Assembly (NCBI GenBank): GCA_038251625.1
Contig: JBBSBE010000125.1
Location: 1 to 11,412 of the forward strand
DNA from: JBBQXK01 sp038251625
Lineage (GTDB): Bacteria > Pseudomonadota > Alphaproteobacteria > Rhodobacterales > Rhodobacteraceae
Length of the DNA: 11,412 bases
Direction: 5' to 3'
Under the pieces are notes generated by a model, which worked only from the letters and a program-made list of their open reading frames with translations, made no database searches and was not told where the DNA came from. Shown here in pieces: positions 1 through 7,413 of this stretch (positions are counted from its first letter, which is position 1; each line of letters begins with the position of its first letter). A program made the position numbers and the translations under genes.

Positions 1-390
1 ATCAAGCACGCGCATCATGCGGCCGATGTGGATCATCCGGGGCGAGACAGCTATCGACACCGCGCGGCGGGCGCCGGGCAGGTGATTATATCGTCACCCG
101 CAAGATGGGCTCTGATGACCGAACTGCGCGGGGCACCGGAACCGACGCTTGCAGACTTGCTTTTCCGGCTCGATCCCGTTGATTTGGTGCTGGTCGAGGG
201 GTTCAAGGGTGAGGCGCATCCGAAGATCGAAACGCATCGGACGGAAGTCGGGCAAGGATTGTTGGCCTTTGCCGACCAGACGATCCGGGCGGTCGCCTCC
301 GATGGTGCGCCAGAGGTAGAGGTGCCGCTCTTTCCTCTCGATTCAGTCACTGACATTGCCGATTTCATCCTGCGTGAGGTGGGTCTGTGA
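1..390 (+). CDS. mobB: Molybdopterin-guanine dinucleotide biosynthesis protein B (C-terminal 129 residues, 5' end outside window)
   Basis: MobB is a small GTP-binding P-loop protein that assists MobA in attaching GMP to molybdenum cofactor, giving the (bis-)MGD needed by DMSO-reductase-family enzymes such as formate dehydrogenase. The frame is open from base 1, so the gene enters from the left and the N-terminal P-loop is not visible. Seen at the start is the MobB signature KHAHH, followed by a DVDHPGRDSYRHR segment with the family's conserved GxDSYRHR, then AGA. Residues near 60-70 read LVLVEGFK, the Walker-B-like strand typical of MobB. The C-terminus is of normal family length. The stop codon overlaps the start of the next gene by four bases (GTGA), so the two are probably translationally coupled. 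I am confident in the family. The only oddity is the truncation, which is caused by the window edge. Confidence 0.93.
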   Translation: MKHAHHAADVDHPGRDSYRHRAAGAGQVIISSPARWALMTELRGAPEPTLADLLFRLDPVDLVLVEGFKGEAHPKIETHRTEVGQGLLAFADQTIRAVASDGAPEVEVPLFPLDSVTDIADFILREVGL

Positions 391-2501
391 CCTTCACGAC
401 GATCGTCATGGTGGATTGGTCCGGCGGCGGTGACAGGGGTGCAACCCCAAAGAAGGACGCTATCTGGGCTGCCGTTATCCGCGAAGGTGTGGCAGAACCC
501 TCGATCTATCTGCGCAATCGCGCGACTGCAGAGAACTGGCTTCAGAATCTCTTCGCCGCAGAAATCGCGGCGGGGCGGCGCGTTCTAGCGGGGTTCGATT
601 TTCCTTTCGGCTACCCCACAGGCTTTTCTGCGCAACTCGTCGGGCGGCCCGATCCGATGGCGTTGTGGGACTGGTTTGCAGGGCATCTGCATGATGGTCC
701 CGGGGCCGAAGACCGCTACGCCCTGGCCGCTGCGATCAATCGCCGGTTTCCCGGCACCGGCCCCTTCTGGTTCAACGGAGGTTCGGCTGATCTGCCAGAG
801 TTACCGCGCAAGGGACGCGCGCGGGACGGCCACGGGATGGCGGAGCGTCGGCTTTGCGAAGAGCGCGCAAAGGGCGCGTTCACCCTTTGGCAGATGGGTG
901 GGGCGGGGGCGGTCGGATCGCAGGCAATGACGGGAATGGCGAGCCTGTCGCGGCTTCGCGCACGATTTTCCGGCCGGGTGAAGGTCTGGCCCTTTGAACC
1001 GCTGGATGCCGAGATCGCCTTTGTCGAGGTTTGGCCATCGCTTTTCGCCCGCGACGTGGCGGCGGCGATGCGGAGCGGCGACATAAAGGATGCGGTGCAG
1101 GTACAGGTGCTTGCTGCGCGGGTTGACCGGATGCAGCGAGAGGGCACACTCGACACGATGCTGGCCGCTCCACCAGAAGCGGCGCGGCGCGAGGAAGGCT
1201 GGATCCTTGGCGTCGATTTCGAAGATGCCTTGATTGCACCCATCGCACCGCTGACCCCACCGCGCCTGCGCAACGATTGCTTTGCCATGCCGCAGGGGGT
1301 GGATTGGGTAAAGGTCAGCGATGCACTGGCGTTGTTGCAAGCAGGGTTGGTGACGGTTGCGCTGCGCGATGTGGTTGGGCTTGTCTCGGCGCAGGGCCGG
1401 GTGCTGGCAACGGATCAGGTGGCTCCGCGGGCCAACCCACCGGCGCCGAATGCAGCCGTGGATGGATACGGATTTGCCCATGCGTCGACCGGCGCGGGCG
1501 TGCAGCGACTCGCGCTGGTGACTGGGCGCGCGGCAGCAGGGCAGCCCTTCGGGCGCAGCGTACTGCCGGGCCATGCGATCCGCATCCTGACCGGGGCCGT
1601 CTTGCCCGAAGGCGTGGATACGGTGGTGCTCGAAGAAGACTGCGCCGTCAACGCCAAAGAGGTGGCCTTCGACGGGCCAGTGAAGGCACGGATCAACACA
1701 AGGCGGATGGGCGAGGATATCGGCCACGGCGCCGTCGCCCTATCGGCGGGCCATCGACTGCGTGCGCCCGATCTGGCGCTTCTGGCGGCGGTGGGAATTT
1801 CGCGGGTCGATGTCTATCGCCCGTTGCGGGTGGCAGTTCTTTCCACTGGGGATGAAATCGTCTCTGACATCGCCGAAAACCACCAGACCTACGATGCCAA
1901 TCGCCCGATGCTGATGGCTTTGGCAAAGGGTTGGGGGTGCGAGGTGGTCGACCTTGGCCATGCTCCTGACCGCCCGGCCACGATCCGTGCGCGGCTGAAC
2001 CGGGGGGCGGCGCGGGCGGATGCGATCCTCGTTTCGGGTGGAGCGTCGGCAGGGGACGAGGACCATGTGGCGCGGCTTTTGCGCGCCGAAGGAAACCTGA
2101 CGGCGTGGCGGATCGCGATGAAGCCGGGGCGGCCGCTGGCGCTCGCGCTGTGGCAGGGCGTGCCGGTCTTCGGACTTCCCGGCAATCCGGTCGCCGCGTT
2201 TATCTGCGCGCTGATCTTTGCACGACCGGCCCTTTCGACGATGGCCGGGGCTGGGTGGGTGGACCCTGCGGGCTTCACTGTGCCCGCCGCCTTTGCCAAG
2301 GCAAAAAAGGCCGGGCGGCGCGAGTATCTGCGCGCGCGCCTGAACGCGGCAGGGGCGGCGGAGGTGTTTGCATCGGAAGGATCGGGGCGGATATCCGGCC
2401 TTGCATGGGCTACGGGTCTGGTTGAATTGCCCGACGCCGCCCTGACCATCGCCCCGGGCGATCCGGTGCGCTTTCTGCCCTACGCAAGCTTTGGCGTTTA
2501 G
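387..2501 (+). CDS. moeA: Fusion protein: N-terminal DUF429-like (RNase-H-fold) domain + C-terminal MoeA molybdopterin molybdotransferase
   Basis: The protein has 704 residues, whereas stand-alone MoeA has about 400. Residues ~301-704 are a complete MoeA, which inserts molybdate into adenylylated molybdopterin. M301 sits where ordinary MoeA proteins begin. The MDGYA-type motif is present as VDGYG (D359), the SGGAS-GDEDH motif carries the second conserved Asp (D559), and MKPGRPL and GLPGNPVAAF follow. Residues 1-~290 look like a DUF429-type domain with an RNase-H-like fold: VDWSGG (D10), FDFPFGYP (D71), EVWPS (E214) and KDA (D235) give four spaced acidic residues in the expected strand and helix contexts. 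No function is known to me for this half. GTG at 387 is chosen because GAGG lies about 8 bases upstream and because it overlaps the mobB stop; ATG at 408 is the alternative. No stop, frameshift or clear internal ribosome site separates the halves. The MoeA part is certain; the N-terminal domain assignment is by motif only. Confidence 0.9.
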   Translation: MTFTTIVMVDWSGGGDRGATPKKDAIWAAVIREGVAEPSIYLRNRATAENWLQNLFAAEIAAGRRVLAGFDFPFGYPTGFSAQLVGRPDPMALWDWFAGHLHDGPGAEDRYALAAAINRRFPGTGPFWFNGGSADLPELPRKGRARDGHGMAERRLCEERAKGAFTLWQMGGAGAVGSQAMTGMASLSRLRARFSGRVKVWPFEPLDAEIAFVEVWPSLFARDVAAAMRSGDIKDAVQVQVLAARVDRMQREGTLDTMLAAPPEAARREEGWILGVDFEDALIAPIAPLTPPRLRNDCFAMPQGVDWVKVSDALALLQAGLVTVALRDVVGLVSAQGRVLATDQVAPRANPPAPNAAVDGYGFAHASTGAGVQRLALVTGRAAAGQPFGRSVLPGHAIRILTGAVLPEGVDTVVLEEDCAVNAKEVAFDGPVKARINTRRMGEDIGHGAVALSAGHRLRAPDLALLAAVGISRVDVYRPLRVAVLSTGDEIVSDIAENHQTYDANRPMLMALAKGWGCEVVDLGHAPDRPATIRARLNRGAARADAILVSGGASAGDEDHVARLLRAEGNLTAWRIAMKPGRPLALALWQGVPVFGLPGNPVAAFICALIFARPALSTMAGAGWVDPAGFTVPAAFAKAKKAGRREYLRARLNAAGAAEVFASEGSGRISGLAWATGLVELPDAALTIAPGDPVRFLPYASFGV

Positions 2502-2725
2502 GCGCGCCGGATCAGGTAAACCTGCGCTGCCCCCTGCATTCCGGTTTCGACCAAGGCGTGCCCGGCCTCGCGGCAGAAGTGCGGCACATCAACCACTGCT
2601 GCGGGATCAGTGGCGATCAGGCGCAGGACGGTTCCCGGTTCCATGCCTTTCAGCCGCTTGCGCGCCTTCAAGACCGGCAGCGGGCAAAGTAGCCCCGAGG
2701 CATCGAGTTCATCGGTCCATTCCAT
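2498..2725 (-). CDS. tusA: TusA/SirA-family sulfur carrier protein
   Basis: This 75-residue protein has the usual TusA length and layout: a short N-terminal strand, LDASGLLCPLPVLKAR with the CPxP active site (C14, P15, P17), then a helix, MEPGTVLRLIATDPAA and a DVPHFCREAGH segment. TusA carries sulfur as a persulfide on the CPxP cysteine, received from a cysteine desulfurase. In E. coli, TusA and IscS contribute to the sulfur supply of molybdenum enzymes, and FdhD sulfurates formate dehydrogenase. Its placement between a MoeA gene and formate dehydrogenase genes suggests that cofactor role here rather than tRNA thiolation, but that is inference. It lies opposite to its neighbours: its TAA overlaps the moeA TAG by four bases tail to tail, and its start is 94 bases from the divergent fdsGB start. 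No strong ribosome site is seen before the ATG. Confidence 0.9.
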   Translation of the reverse strand: MEWTDELDASGLLCPLPVLKARKRLKGMEPGTVLRLIATDPAAVVDVPHFCREAGHALVETGMQGAAQVYLIRRA

Positions 2726-2819
2726 GCCGCAAGAGCTAGGGCGGATGCCGCGAATTGTCCATCATGGCGCGAAGGGCAATGACAGGATAGGTTGCGGGCG
2801 AAATGCGCGAGGAGCAGGC
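2726..2819. promoter_or_regulatory. Divergent intergenic region between tusA and the formate dehydrogenase genes
   Basis: These 94 bases separate two divergently transcribed starts, so promoters for at least the formate dehydrogenase genes are expected here or within tusA. I see TTGTCC near 2755 as a possible -35 box, but no good -10 hexamer at the right distance and no clear operator palindrome. The position is the evidence; no specific site is claimed. Confidence 0.35.
2809..2814 (+). promoter_or_regulatory. Ribosome binding site deciding the fdsGB start
   Basis: GAGGAG sits five bases before the ATG at 2820. The reading frame stays open far upstream (to about 2610, through tusA), so this site, together with the start of recognisable NuoE-like sequence soon after, fixes the start at 2820. 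Confidence 0.8.
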
Positions 2820-4499
2820 ATGGCACTGGATCAGCAAGGCGGAAAAGGGCCCGGTCGTCGCAAGGGGCGGCCCACGCCCAAGGGGCGCCAACTGGACGAT
2901 GCGGCGCTCGCCGAAGTGCAGGCGCTGCTGGCGGACAGGCCCCGACGGCGCGACTTGCTGATCGAGTTTCTGCACCAGATTCAGGATGCCTACGGCCATC
3001 TTTCGGCGGCGCATCTGCGCGCGCTGGCCGAGGACATGCGGCTTTCCATGGCGGAAGTCTGGGAGGTCGCGACGTTCTACGCCCATTTTGACCCGCGCCG
3101 CGAAGGCGAGGCGCCGCCGCCTGCGCTGACGATCCGGGTATGCGATTCACTCGCCTGCGAGCTGGCAGGGTCGGAGGCCCTGTTTCAGGCGCTGTCTGGT
3201 GGCATGGATCCGGCCGAGGTGCGTGTGCTGCGGGCGCCGTGCATGGGGCGCTGCGATACTGCGCCGGTCGCCGAAGTCGGGCATTTCCACGTGGACAACG
3301 CCACGCCAGAGACGGTTTCGCTTGCGCTGAAGGGCGACCGACACCCCGTCATTCCAGCTTACGAAGGCCTTGATGCTTATCGCGCTGCGGGCGGCTACGA
3401 CACGCTGCTGGCGCTGCGCGCGAATGGCGATTGGGAAGCGGTGCAGGACAAGGTGGCCGCGTCGGGACTGCGGGGCCTTGGCGGGGCGGGCTTTCCGTCG
3501 GGCAAGAAGTGGGGCTTTGTGCGTGGCAATCCCGGGCCGCGATACATGGCCGTCAACGGGGATGAGGGTGAACCAGGCACGTTCAAGGATCGCTACTATC
3601 TGGAACGCACGCCCCACCTGATGCTGGAAGGAATGCTGATCGCCGCCTGGGCCGTCGAGGCAGAGCGCTGCTATTATTACATGCGCGATGAATACCCGGC
3701 CGTGTTGCACATCCTGCGGGCCGAGATTGAGGCGCTGGAGGCGGCAGGGATTGTGGCGCCGGGGTTTATCGACCTTCGCCGGGGGGCGGGCGCCTACATT
3801 TGCGGGGAAGAATCCGCAATGATCGAAAGCATCGAGGGCAAACGGGGCCTGCCGCGGCTGCGCCCGCCCTATGTGGCGCAGATGGGAATCTTTGATCGCC
3901 CCACGCTGGTGCACAATGTGGAAACCTTGCACTGGATCGGGCGCATCTGCCGAGAGGGACCAGAGATCCTGTCATCGGTGGAAAAGAACGGGCGGAGGGG
4001 GCTGCGCAGCTACTGTGTTTCCGGGCGTGTCGCGAAAGCCGGGGTTTACCTCTTGCCCTCGGGGTCGACGATCACGGATGTGATCGAGGCAGCAGGCGGG
4101 ATGGCGCCGGGCCATGTGTTCAAAGCCTATCAGCCAGGCGGGCCAAGTTCAGGGCTGTTGCCCGCTTCGCTGAACGACGTGCCGTTGGATTTCGATACGC
4201 TGCAGCCGCATGGCACCTTCATCGGCTCGGCCGCCGTGGTCGTTCTGTCGGACAAGGACAGCGCAAAGGCCGCGGCGCTGAACATGCTGCGGTTCTTCGA
4301 ATCCGAATCCTGCGGGCAATGCACGCCCTGCCGGGTGGGCTGCGAGAAGGCGGTCAAGCTGATGGACGCGCCGAAGTGGGATCGCGATTTGTTGAATGAT
4401 TTGTGCGACGTGATGGCCGATGCGTCGATTTGCGGGCTTGGGCAAGCGGCGCCCAATCCGATACGGCTGGTGATGAAGCATTTTTCGGATGAGGTCTGA
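2820..4499 (+). CDS. fdsB: NAD-dependent formate dehydrogenase, fused gamma-beta (FdsG-FdsB, NuoE-NuoF-like) diaphorase subunit
   Basis: This 559-residue chain joins two subunits that are separate in Rhodobacter capsulatus and Cupriavidus FdsGB and in complex I, but are fused in the beta subunit of Methylorubrum FDH1. Residues ~35-155 are NuoE-like: C108-x4-C113 and C141-x3-C145 bind a [2Fe-2S] cluster (motifs RVCDSLAC and APCMGRC). Residues ~165-559 are NuoF-like. GLRGLGGAGFPSGKKW is the FMN/NADH glycine-rich site, followed by NGDEGEPGTFKDR, AYICGEESAMIESIEGKRG and HNVETL. The [4Fe-4S] site is C498, C501, C504 (SCGQCTPC) and C538 (SICGLG). It would take electrons from FdsA and reduce NAD+ in the cytoplasm. 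The first ~30 residues are a basic, glycine-rich extension without a recognised domain. The stop codon is one base before the FdsA start. Confidence 0.95.
   Translation: MALDQQGGKGPGRRKGRPTPKGRQLDDAALAEVQALLADRPRRRDLLIEFLHQIQDAYGHLSAAHLRALAEDMRLSMAEVWEVATFYAHFDPRREGEAPPPALTIRVCDSLACELAGSEALFQALSGGMDPAEVRVLRAPCMGRCDTAPVAEVGHFHVDNATPETVSLALKGDRHPVIPAYEGLDAYRAAGGYDTLLALRANGDWEAVQDKVAASGLRGLGGAGFPSGKKWGFVRGNPGPRYMAVNGDEGEPGTFKDRYYLERTPHLMLEGMLIAAWAVEAERCYYYMRDEYPAVLHILRAEIEALEAAGIVAPGFIDLRRGAGAYICGEESAMIESIEGKRGLPRLRPPYVAQMGIFDRPTLVHNVETLHWIGRICREGPEILSSVEKNGRRGLRSYCVSGRVAKAGVYLLPSGSTITDVIEAAGGMAPGHVFKAYQPGGPSSGLLPASLNDVPLDFDTLQPHGTFIGSAAVVVLSDKDSAKAAALNMLRFFESESCGQCTPCRVGCEKAVKLMDAPKWDRDLLNDLCDVMADASICGLGQAAPNPIRLVMKHFSDEV
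4491..4494 (+). promoter_or_regulatory. Ribosome binding site choosing between two fdsA starts
   Basis: GAGG lies six bases before the ATG at 4501. An in-frame ATG at 4489 would add four residues (MRSD) but has no good site at a proper distance, so 4501 is preferred. The site lies inside the last codons of fdsGB, which suggests coupled translation. Confidence 0.6.
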
Positions 4500-4500
4500 C

Positions 4501-7299
4501 ATGCCGGATGGCAAGGGCGTTGAACCCACGATTTTCACGCTGAACGGCGATCCGGTCGCCGCAGCACCCGGGCAGACAATCTGGGAGGTGGCAGCAGCCC
4601 GGGGCATCGACATTCCTCACCTCTGCCACAAGCCGCAAACCGGGTATCGCCCCGATGGCAATTGCCGCGCCTGCGTGGTGGAGATTGATGGCGAGCGGGT
4701 ATTGGCCCCATCATGCTGTCGGGCACCCAGCGCGGGCATGAAGGTCACGACCGACAGCCCCCGCGCCAAGGCCGCGCAGAAGATGGTGGTCGAGATGCTG
4801 GTGGCTGACCAGCCGGTGCGGGAAGAGGCGCGGGACCGTTCGTCGCATCTGTGGGACATGGCAGACCAATTGGGCGTTTCGTCCAGCCGTCTGCCAAAGC
4901 TGGAACCGGCGCGCATTCCACTGCTCGACGACAGCCATGTGGCGATGCGGGTCAATCTTGATGCCTGCATCCAGTGCGGACTGTGCGTGCGCGCCTGCCG
5001 CGAAGTGCAGGTGAACGATGTGATCGGGATGGCCGGGCGGGGGCACAATGCATATCCTACCTTCGATTTCGCCGATCCCATGGGCGACAGCACCTGCGTT
5101 GCCTGCGGCGAATGCGTGCAGGCCTGCCCGACCGGCGCACTGATGCCCGCGACGGTGATCGACACTGCCCAACATGGCGACAAAAAGGATTTCGACCGCG
5201 AAGTGAAGTCGATCTGCCCTTTCTGCGGTGTGGGCTGTCAGGTCAGCCTGAAGGTCAAGGACGGCAAGATCGCGCATGTCGAGGGGATCAACGGCCCCGC
5301 GAACGAGGGACGGCTTTGCGTGAAAGGTCGCTTCGGGTTTGACTATGTACAAAGCCCGCAGCGGCTGACAAAGCCCCTGATCCGGCGTGAGGACGCGCCG
5401 CCAAAGGGGCTGAATGCGGACCCGGCGAATCCGCTGACCCATTTCCGCGAAGCCACGTGGGATGAGGCGCTGGACGTTGCGGCGCGCGGCTTGATGGACC
5501 TGCGCAGCTTTTGGGGCGGGCGTGCAGTGGCGGGTTTCGGCTCGGCCAAATGTTCGAACGAAGAGGCTTATCTTTTCCAGAAGCTGATCCGACAGGCCTT
5601 CAAGCACAACAATGTGGATCACTGCACCCGGCTGTGCCATGCCTCATCGGTGGCCGCACTGATGGAGAACGTGGGATCGGCGGCCGTAACGGCCACGTTC
5701 AACGAGATCGAGCACGCCGATTGCGCCATCGTGATCGGCTCCAACCCCACTGAAAACCATCCTGTGGCAGCCACTTACTTCAAGCAGTTCGTCAAGCGTG
5801 GCGGCACGCTGATCGTGATGGACCCGCGCGGCATGGGGCTGAAACGGCACGCAACGCATATGCTGCAATTCCGGCCCGGTACGGATGTGGCGCTTCTGAA
5901 CGCGATCATGCACGTGATCGTCGAGGAAAAGCTTTATGACCGACAGTATATCGAGGGCTTTACCGAAGGCTTCTTCGAATTCCGCGATCATATCCGCGCC
6001 TTCCCGCCCGAGCGGATGGCCGAGTTGTGCGGGATCGATGCCGAGACGATCCGTGCCGTCGCGCGCAGCTTTGCGCGGTCACGGGCGGGGATGATCTTCT
6101 GGGGCATGGGGATTTCCCAGCACATCCACGGGACCGACAATTCCCGCTGCCTGATATCGCTGGCGCTTCTTTGCGGTCATATCGGTCGGCCGGGCACGGG
6201 CCTGCATCCGCTGCGCGGGCAGAACAACGTGCAGGGCGCCTCGGATGCCGGATTGATCCCGATGTTCCTGCCTGACTACCAATCGGTGGTCGAGCCGGAG
6301 GTGCGTGGCCTTTTTAAGCATATTTGGCAGGGCACCGAGATCGACGCAGCGAAGGGCCTGACCGTGGTCGAGATCATGGACGCGATCTATCGCGGCGAGA
6401 TCCGGGGGATGTATGTCATGGGGGAAAATCCCGCGATGTCAGACCCGGATGTAGAGCATGCCCGCCGCGCGTTGGCCAAACTAGAGATGCTGGTAGTGCA
6501 GGATATCTTCCTCACCGAAACGTCGATGTTCGCCGATGTGATCCTGCCCGCGACGGCGTTCTACGAAAAGACAGGGACGGTCACGAACACCAACCGGCAA
6601 GTCCAGATGGGCCGCAAGGCGGTGGAGGCACCGGGTGAGGCGCGCGAGGATTGGCGGATCACGGTTGATCTTGCCAACCGTCTGGGCCTCGATTGGGATT
6701 ACGACAGCCCGCGCGAGGTGTTTGCCGAGATGAAGATGTCGATGCGGTCCTTGCATCACATCACATGGGAACGGCTGGAGAATGAGGGTGCGGTGACGTA
6801 CCCGAGCCTCAGTTCAACAGATCCCGGTCAGGCGGTGGTGTTCGGCGACGGTTTCCCGCGCCGTGCAGGGCGCGCCAAGTTCACGCCGGCGCGGGTGACC
6901 CCGCCCGCCGAGATGCCGGACAAGAATTTCCCCATGATCCTGATCACCGGGCGGCAGCTGGAACATTGGCATACAGGGTCCATGACCCGGCGGACCGAAG
7001 TGCTGAATGCCATCGAGCCAGAGCCGTTCGTATCGCTGCACCCTGCGACTTTGCGCAAGATGGGCCTGAAGGCGGGCGATACCGTGCGTGTCAGTACCAG
7101 GCGCGGCAGCCTCGATGTGCGGGCGCGGGCGGATCGGGCGGTTGCGGAAGATTGCGCATTCATGCCCTTTGCCTATGTCGAGGCGGCGGCGAACGTGCTG
7201 ACCAACCCGCAGCTTGACCCATTTGGGAAAATTCCCGAGTTCAAATATTCGGCGGTGCGGGTAGAGCCGGTTACGGCGGGGTCAGTCGCGGCGGAGTAA
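4501..7299 (+). CDS. fdsA: NAD-dependent formate dehydrogenase, catalytic alpha subunit (bis-MGD, Mo or W)
   Basis: FdsA oxidises formate to CO2 (reversibly in relatives) at a bis-MGD-bound metal and passes electrons through iron-sulfur clusters to the FdsGB diaphorase; it is cytoplasmic, with no signal peptide. The 932 residues match the ~950 of FdsA. In order: an N-terminal [2Fe-2S] domain (C42, C55, C58, C72); a double [4Fe-4S] ferredoxin domain from C156 (CIQCGLCVRAC) and C199 (CVACGECVQAC); and the cluster beside the active site (C239, C242, C246, C273). Then comes K275 in CVKG. The catalytic pair is C379-H380 in RLCHASSV, aligning with Sec140-His141 of E. coli FdhF, so this is a cysteine enzyme and no selenocysteine TGA is present. 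R572 in LRGQNNVQG lies 193 residues later, the same spacing as in FdhF. The dinucleotide-binding C-terminal domain covers ~790-920. Mo versus W cannot be told from sequence. The usual His-Cys3 cluster motif of NuoG-like domains is not seen around residues 100-125. Confidence 0.96.
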   Translation: MPDGKGVEPTIFTLNGDPVAAAPGQTIWEVAAARGIDIPHLCHKPQTGYRPDGNCRACVVEIDGERVLAPSCCRAPSAGMKVTTDSPRAKAAQKMVVEMLVADQPVREEARDRSSHLWDMADQLGVSSSRLPKLEPARIPLLDDSHVAMRVNLDACIQCGLCVRACREVQVNDVIGMAGRGHNAYPTFDFADPMGDSTCVACGECVQACPTGALMPATVIDTAQHGDKKDFDREVKSICPFCGVGCQVSLKVKDGKIAHVEGINGPANEGRLCVKGRFGFDYVQSPQRLTKPLIRREDAPPKGLNADPANPLTHFREATWDEALDVAARGLMDLRSFWGGRAVAGFGSAKCSNEEAYLFQKLIRQAFKHNNVDHCTRLCHASSVAALMENVGSAAVTATFNEIEHADCAIVIGSNPTENHPVAATYFKQFVKRGGTLIVMDPRGMGLKRHATHMLQFRPGTDVALLNAIMHVIVEEKLYDRQYIEGFTEGFFEFRDHIRAFPPERMAELCGIDAETIRAVARSFARSRAGMIFWGMGISQHIHGTDNSRCLISLALLCGHIGRPGTGLHPLRGQNNVQGASDAGLIPMFLPDYQSVVEPEVRGLFKHIWQGTEIDAAKGLTVVEIMDAIYRGEIRGMYVMGENPAMSDPDVEHARRALAKLEMLVVQDIFLTETSMFADVILPATAFYEKTGTVTNTNRQVQMGRKAVEAPGEAREDWRITVDLANRLGLDWDYDSPREVFAEMKMSMRSLHHITWERLENEGAVTYPSLSSTDPGQAVVFGDGFPRRAGRAKFTPARVTPPAEMPDKNFPMILITGRQLEHWHTGSMTRRTEVLNAIEPEPFVSLHPATLRKMGLKAGDTVRVSTRRGSLDVRARADRAVAEDCAFMPFAYVEAAANVLTNPQLDPFGKIPEFKYSAVRVEPVTAGSVAAE

Positions 7300-7326
7300 C
7301 CGCCGAGCGACAAGACCAGATGCAAC

Positions 7327-7376
7327 GCGACCGCAGGGCGAGATGCGGGTATTGAGGTTTGCTATCTTGCGGTCGC
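7327..7376. terminator. Possible stem-loop after fdsA
   Basis: GCGACCGCA (7327-7335) and TGCGGTCGC (7368-7376) are a perfect nine-base inverted repeat, extendable by three mostly wobble pairs, with a loop of about 26-32 bases. It starts 28 bases after the fdsA stop. No T-run follows on either strand, so it is not a classic factor-independent terminator. It could protect the 3' end of the transcript or be chance. Confidence 0.3.
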
Positions 7377-7397
7377 CGGAGCTGGTTTGGCTGCTGT

Positions 7398-7413
7398 GAT
7401 CCGACACCGGATC
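7398..7413. repeat. Short perfect hairpin
   Basis: GATCCG and CGGATC flank a four-base ACAC loop. The six-base stem with a tight loop would fold, but no T-tract follows. It may belong to the same 3' region as the larger stem just upstream. In GC-rich DNA such short stems are common. Confidence 0.25.

Noticed and set aside
801..1727. A 308-codon minus-strand frame opposite the MoeA fusion
   Set aside because: It is antisense to the moeA fusion, has no recognisable domain, and its composition is that of a shadow frame.
2610..2819. Upstream extension of the FdsGB frame
   Set aside because: The frame is open, but the extra 70 residues overlap tusA on the other strand and resemble nothing. The GAGGAG site before ATG 2820 supports the shorter protein.
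5623..5637. Possible selenocysteine in formate dehydrogenase
   Set aside because: The active-site codon aligned with Sec140 of FdhF is TGC (C379) and no in-frame TGA occurs, so this is a cysteine enzyme.
7396..7406. An 11-base word (GTGATCCGACA) shared with 10511-10521
   Set aside because: In a window of this size several shared 11-base words are expected by chance, and the flanks do not extend the match.
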